17,727 bases of DNA from Cytophagia bacterium (lineage in GTDB: Bacteria > Bacteroidota > Bacteroidia > Cytophagales > Cyclobacteriaceae), in the NCBI GenBank assembly GCA_013373005.1, contig JABXIP010000356.1, forward strand, positions 1-17,727, written 5' to 3'. Positions within the stretch are counted from its first letter, which is position 1. Each line of letters begins with the position of its first letter. The notes beneath the pieces were generated by a model. The model was not told the DNA's origin and searched no databases. It saw nothing but the letters and a program-made list of their open reading frames with translations. A program made the translations under genes and the position numbers. Shown piece by piece: positions 16,801 through 17,727 of the stretch.

Positions 16801-17727
16801 AAATGAGGTGTTTAAAGATCTATTGATAGACAACCTTATTCCCATTAGTTCTAAAAGAGAAGGTAAGTTCAATTTAAACTGTTTTGAAGACTTTACCGGA
16901 GAGAACCAAATGGGGGTGCATTATGGTCTTAGAAAGGATGGATCACAGTTCCCAATAAAGATTGAACTGTCGCCTCTAACCATTAAAGAAGAGGAGCTGA
17001 TTCTTGCTGTAATTACAGATATGACTCATGAGGTTGAAATGGAGCAGGCTCTGGAACAAAGTAGAAAACAGCTTAAATTAGATAGAGATAAATATCAATC
17101 GGTATTTGAAAACATCAACGATGCCCTGTTTATCATAGAGGTAGATGGTGATAAGTTTAAGTTTATTGAGTTCAATGACGTAGAAGAAGAGATTACAGGG
17201 CTGACCAATGATCAGGTTTCGGGCAAGTATACTCATGAACTCTTCCCTAAATTTTCAGAATACCTCGATTGGAGGTACGCAAGCTGTAGGGACACAGGAG
17301 AAATTATTACCTATCAGGAAAAGTTAAGATTTCGAGATGAGGACCAAGACTTTGAAACGAGTTTGGTGCCAATAAAGGAAGACGGTAAGGTGGTTAGAAT
17401 CATTGGCATTGCCCATGATATTACCGAGTTGGTTAAATCTCAAAAGGTTATAAAGGATAGAGAGGAGAAACTGAGATTTGCTCTGGATGCCACTCTCGAT
17501 GCCGTTTTGGATTGGGAATTGAAAACAGGAATGGTAGATGTAAGTCCTGTACTCTACCGAATGCTCGGGTATAAGCTCAACTCAGTAAACGAACATATTC
17601 TTGGTATCATAAAGCTTATCAATAAATCCGACCTTGATGTAAGCACGGAAGAAGAGTTTAGAGAGCAAATAGAGAATGTTGGCGATAGGCAGTTTGCACG
17701 AGAATTGAGAATGAAAATGTTTGACGG
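13859..17727 (+). CDS. Two-component propeller / PAS sensor kinase, cut off by the window end (kinase 3)
   Basis: The frame is open for 1289 codons to the window edge. A signal peptide (1-18, MRLLLSIVLLVFVCFAQA) is followed by a WRERP motif (27-31) shared with kinase 2. Propeller repeats span about 47-625 (DSTGYIWMATSEGLLRFDG, DRDGDFWIGTYSGLGFLYQS, DSSGNIWVGSVNMGLL). Then come a Y_Y_Y domain (about 658-715, EFEFILEGFDDQWHIAG), a membrane span (about 740-757) and a coiled coil (760-808). PAS domains lie at about 808-935, 940-1062, 1068-1193 and from 1203 to the cut. By its match to kinases 1 and 2, HisKA_3 and HATPase_c should follow outside the window (inference). PAS 2 lacks the H-x-x-L-R motif kept by kinases 1 and 2. 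A run of seven G at about 15524 does not break the frame. It is a tandem paralogue of kinase 2. Confidence 0.93.
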   Translation, partial: MRLLLSIVLLVFVCFAQAQDKPVYDVWRERPLNQNDLAFWYQGSALGRADISDITQDSTGYIWMATSEGLLRFDGNDVKTYDLSNVDVFERDAFVQIVSGPKSELWMASEEDLFYLKDDEFRLWTDSLGQLKTGISRLEFDSQGKLWAVANNILYRIDGDHSAKDPLGIGEIKSLIKCQENLLWIVDKNGEVFTLNGSTLSPMPQLKPLFKEEILHAIGNMESAIYVALENGQVFRVDESGPQLVKLTESSQSGITGEIIHSLFADSQGFIWVQAHGNLLRVNGLEPEEVHWSFELNDYHVNDVFEDRDGDFWIGTYSGLGFLYQSAVGFMDYYEGDDAALTSSVVEDSSGNIWVGSVNMGLLMVKDHRLIKAPNSTLLPKSIKTVIALKNGNLLLGGDKGLIEVHFDGSKFTIVEKLSTQPTRAVYEDSFGQLWINQTGENNEQITKVIGSSTRQLQELNGKRIYFWYETKNKGVLLGTNSGLYLQSEDSVKLLGEALGLQTEAFLTYEEHKGKVWLSSKSRGLVEWDGDSLRVINSKNNFRIKSSSSMTMDDQGGAWFGVNFGVFYTSIREFEALVSENDSLHNMEFYAISSSDNSEGYPLKWKASDGEIFLTTDRGLVEIHPQFKPDRKPILDIESYSTNTELFPVRNNEIKLSKDEHNVFINYSAIDFLNYDNLEFEFILEGFDDQWHIAGQRTAAVYTNLPGGTYTFKLRLSHHDDVPVKSITIIKQPLWVETAWFKMILGLIIALLVLAFIRWRNYRVRQKNKDLQREVELRTIELKEVLSSLENTVEERTEALTKTIEQLNMAMDVGKLASFIEDYDDQGNLINGIYVDQFYDLTGYSEEDLPRSREGWNTLVHPDDLAHITEEYQQITESHLPENGSVADYWSEFRVKHKSGSYIWMESMSKVVERHPNGAIKKFVGVVADINERKKAELERLQTEERFRHVFAAGPNGLLLINEHGGFDIFNDRASAMFGYENEVFKDLLIDNLIPISSKREGKFNLNCFEDFTGENQMGVHYGLRKDGSQFPIKIELSPLTIKEEELILAVITDMTHEVEMEQALEQSRKQLKLDRDKYQSVFENINDALFIIEVDGDKFKFIEFNDVEEEITGLTNDQVSGKYTHELFPKFSEYLDWRYASCRDTGEIITYQEKLRFRDEDQDFETSLVPIKEDGKVVRIIGIAHDITELVKSQKVIKDREEKLRFALDATLDAVLDWELKTGMVDVSPVLYRMLGYKLNSVNEHILGIIKLINKSDLDVSTEEEFREQIENVGDRQFARELRMKMFD

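Noticed and set aside
1..17727. Mobile element or defence island
   Set aside because: No transposase, integrase, terminal repeats, toxin-antitoxin pair, restriction or CRISPR genes were seen; the repeats are explained by gene duplication.

Overview
The window looks like chromosomal DNA of a Bacteroidota bacterium, most likely of the order Cytophagales (inference). The reasons are: a short CarB without the C-terminal allosteric domain; a promoter of the TTTG / TAnnTTTG type in front of it; weak or absent Shine-Dalgarno sequences; many lipoproteins and small predicted outer-membrane proteins; and sensor kinases with a Bacteroidota-style two-component propeller plus Y_Y_Y ectodomain. The genus cannot be fixed from the sequence alone.

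Layout. Positions 65-2878 (minus strand) hold carB, with a convincing promoter at 2923-2953. Everything else reads on the plus strand. A small lipoprotein (3063-3491) ends in a good terminator. Two tandemly duplicated small secreted or outer-membrane proteins follow (3719-4189 and 4360-4827). The first copy keeps a strong terminator; in the second copy the same flank is present but the hairpin has decayed. Next come a membrane PAS histidine kinase (5033-7687, kinase 1), a lipoprotein (7798-8382) with a terminator, a third small barrel-like protein (8587-9078), a giant propeller kinase (9148-13794, kinase 2) and a second propeller kinase (13859 to beyond the window edge, kinase 3).

How the genes may work together. 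The three kinases are paralogues. All share the same cytoplasmic order, PAS-PAS-PAS-PAS, and the two complete ones continue into HisKA_3 and HATPase_c domains with a conserved EIHDGLQQ phosphoacceptor box. They differ in the sensing end. Kinases 2 and 3 have a signal peptide, about 14 propeller repeats, a Y_Y_Y domain, one membrane span and a signalling coiled coil. Kinase 1 has only a short N-terminus and one clear membrane span. No response regulator, receiver domain or DNA-binding domain is encoded in the window, so their output lies elsewhere. Small predicted envelope proteins sit upstream of kinases 1 and 2, which suggests, but does not prove, that they are sensory partners or targets.

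No RNA genes, insertion sequences, CRISPR arrays or prophage genes were seen. No gap between genes reaches 300 bases. The gaps hold the terminators, hairpins and palindromes listed; otherwise nothing was recognised in them.
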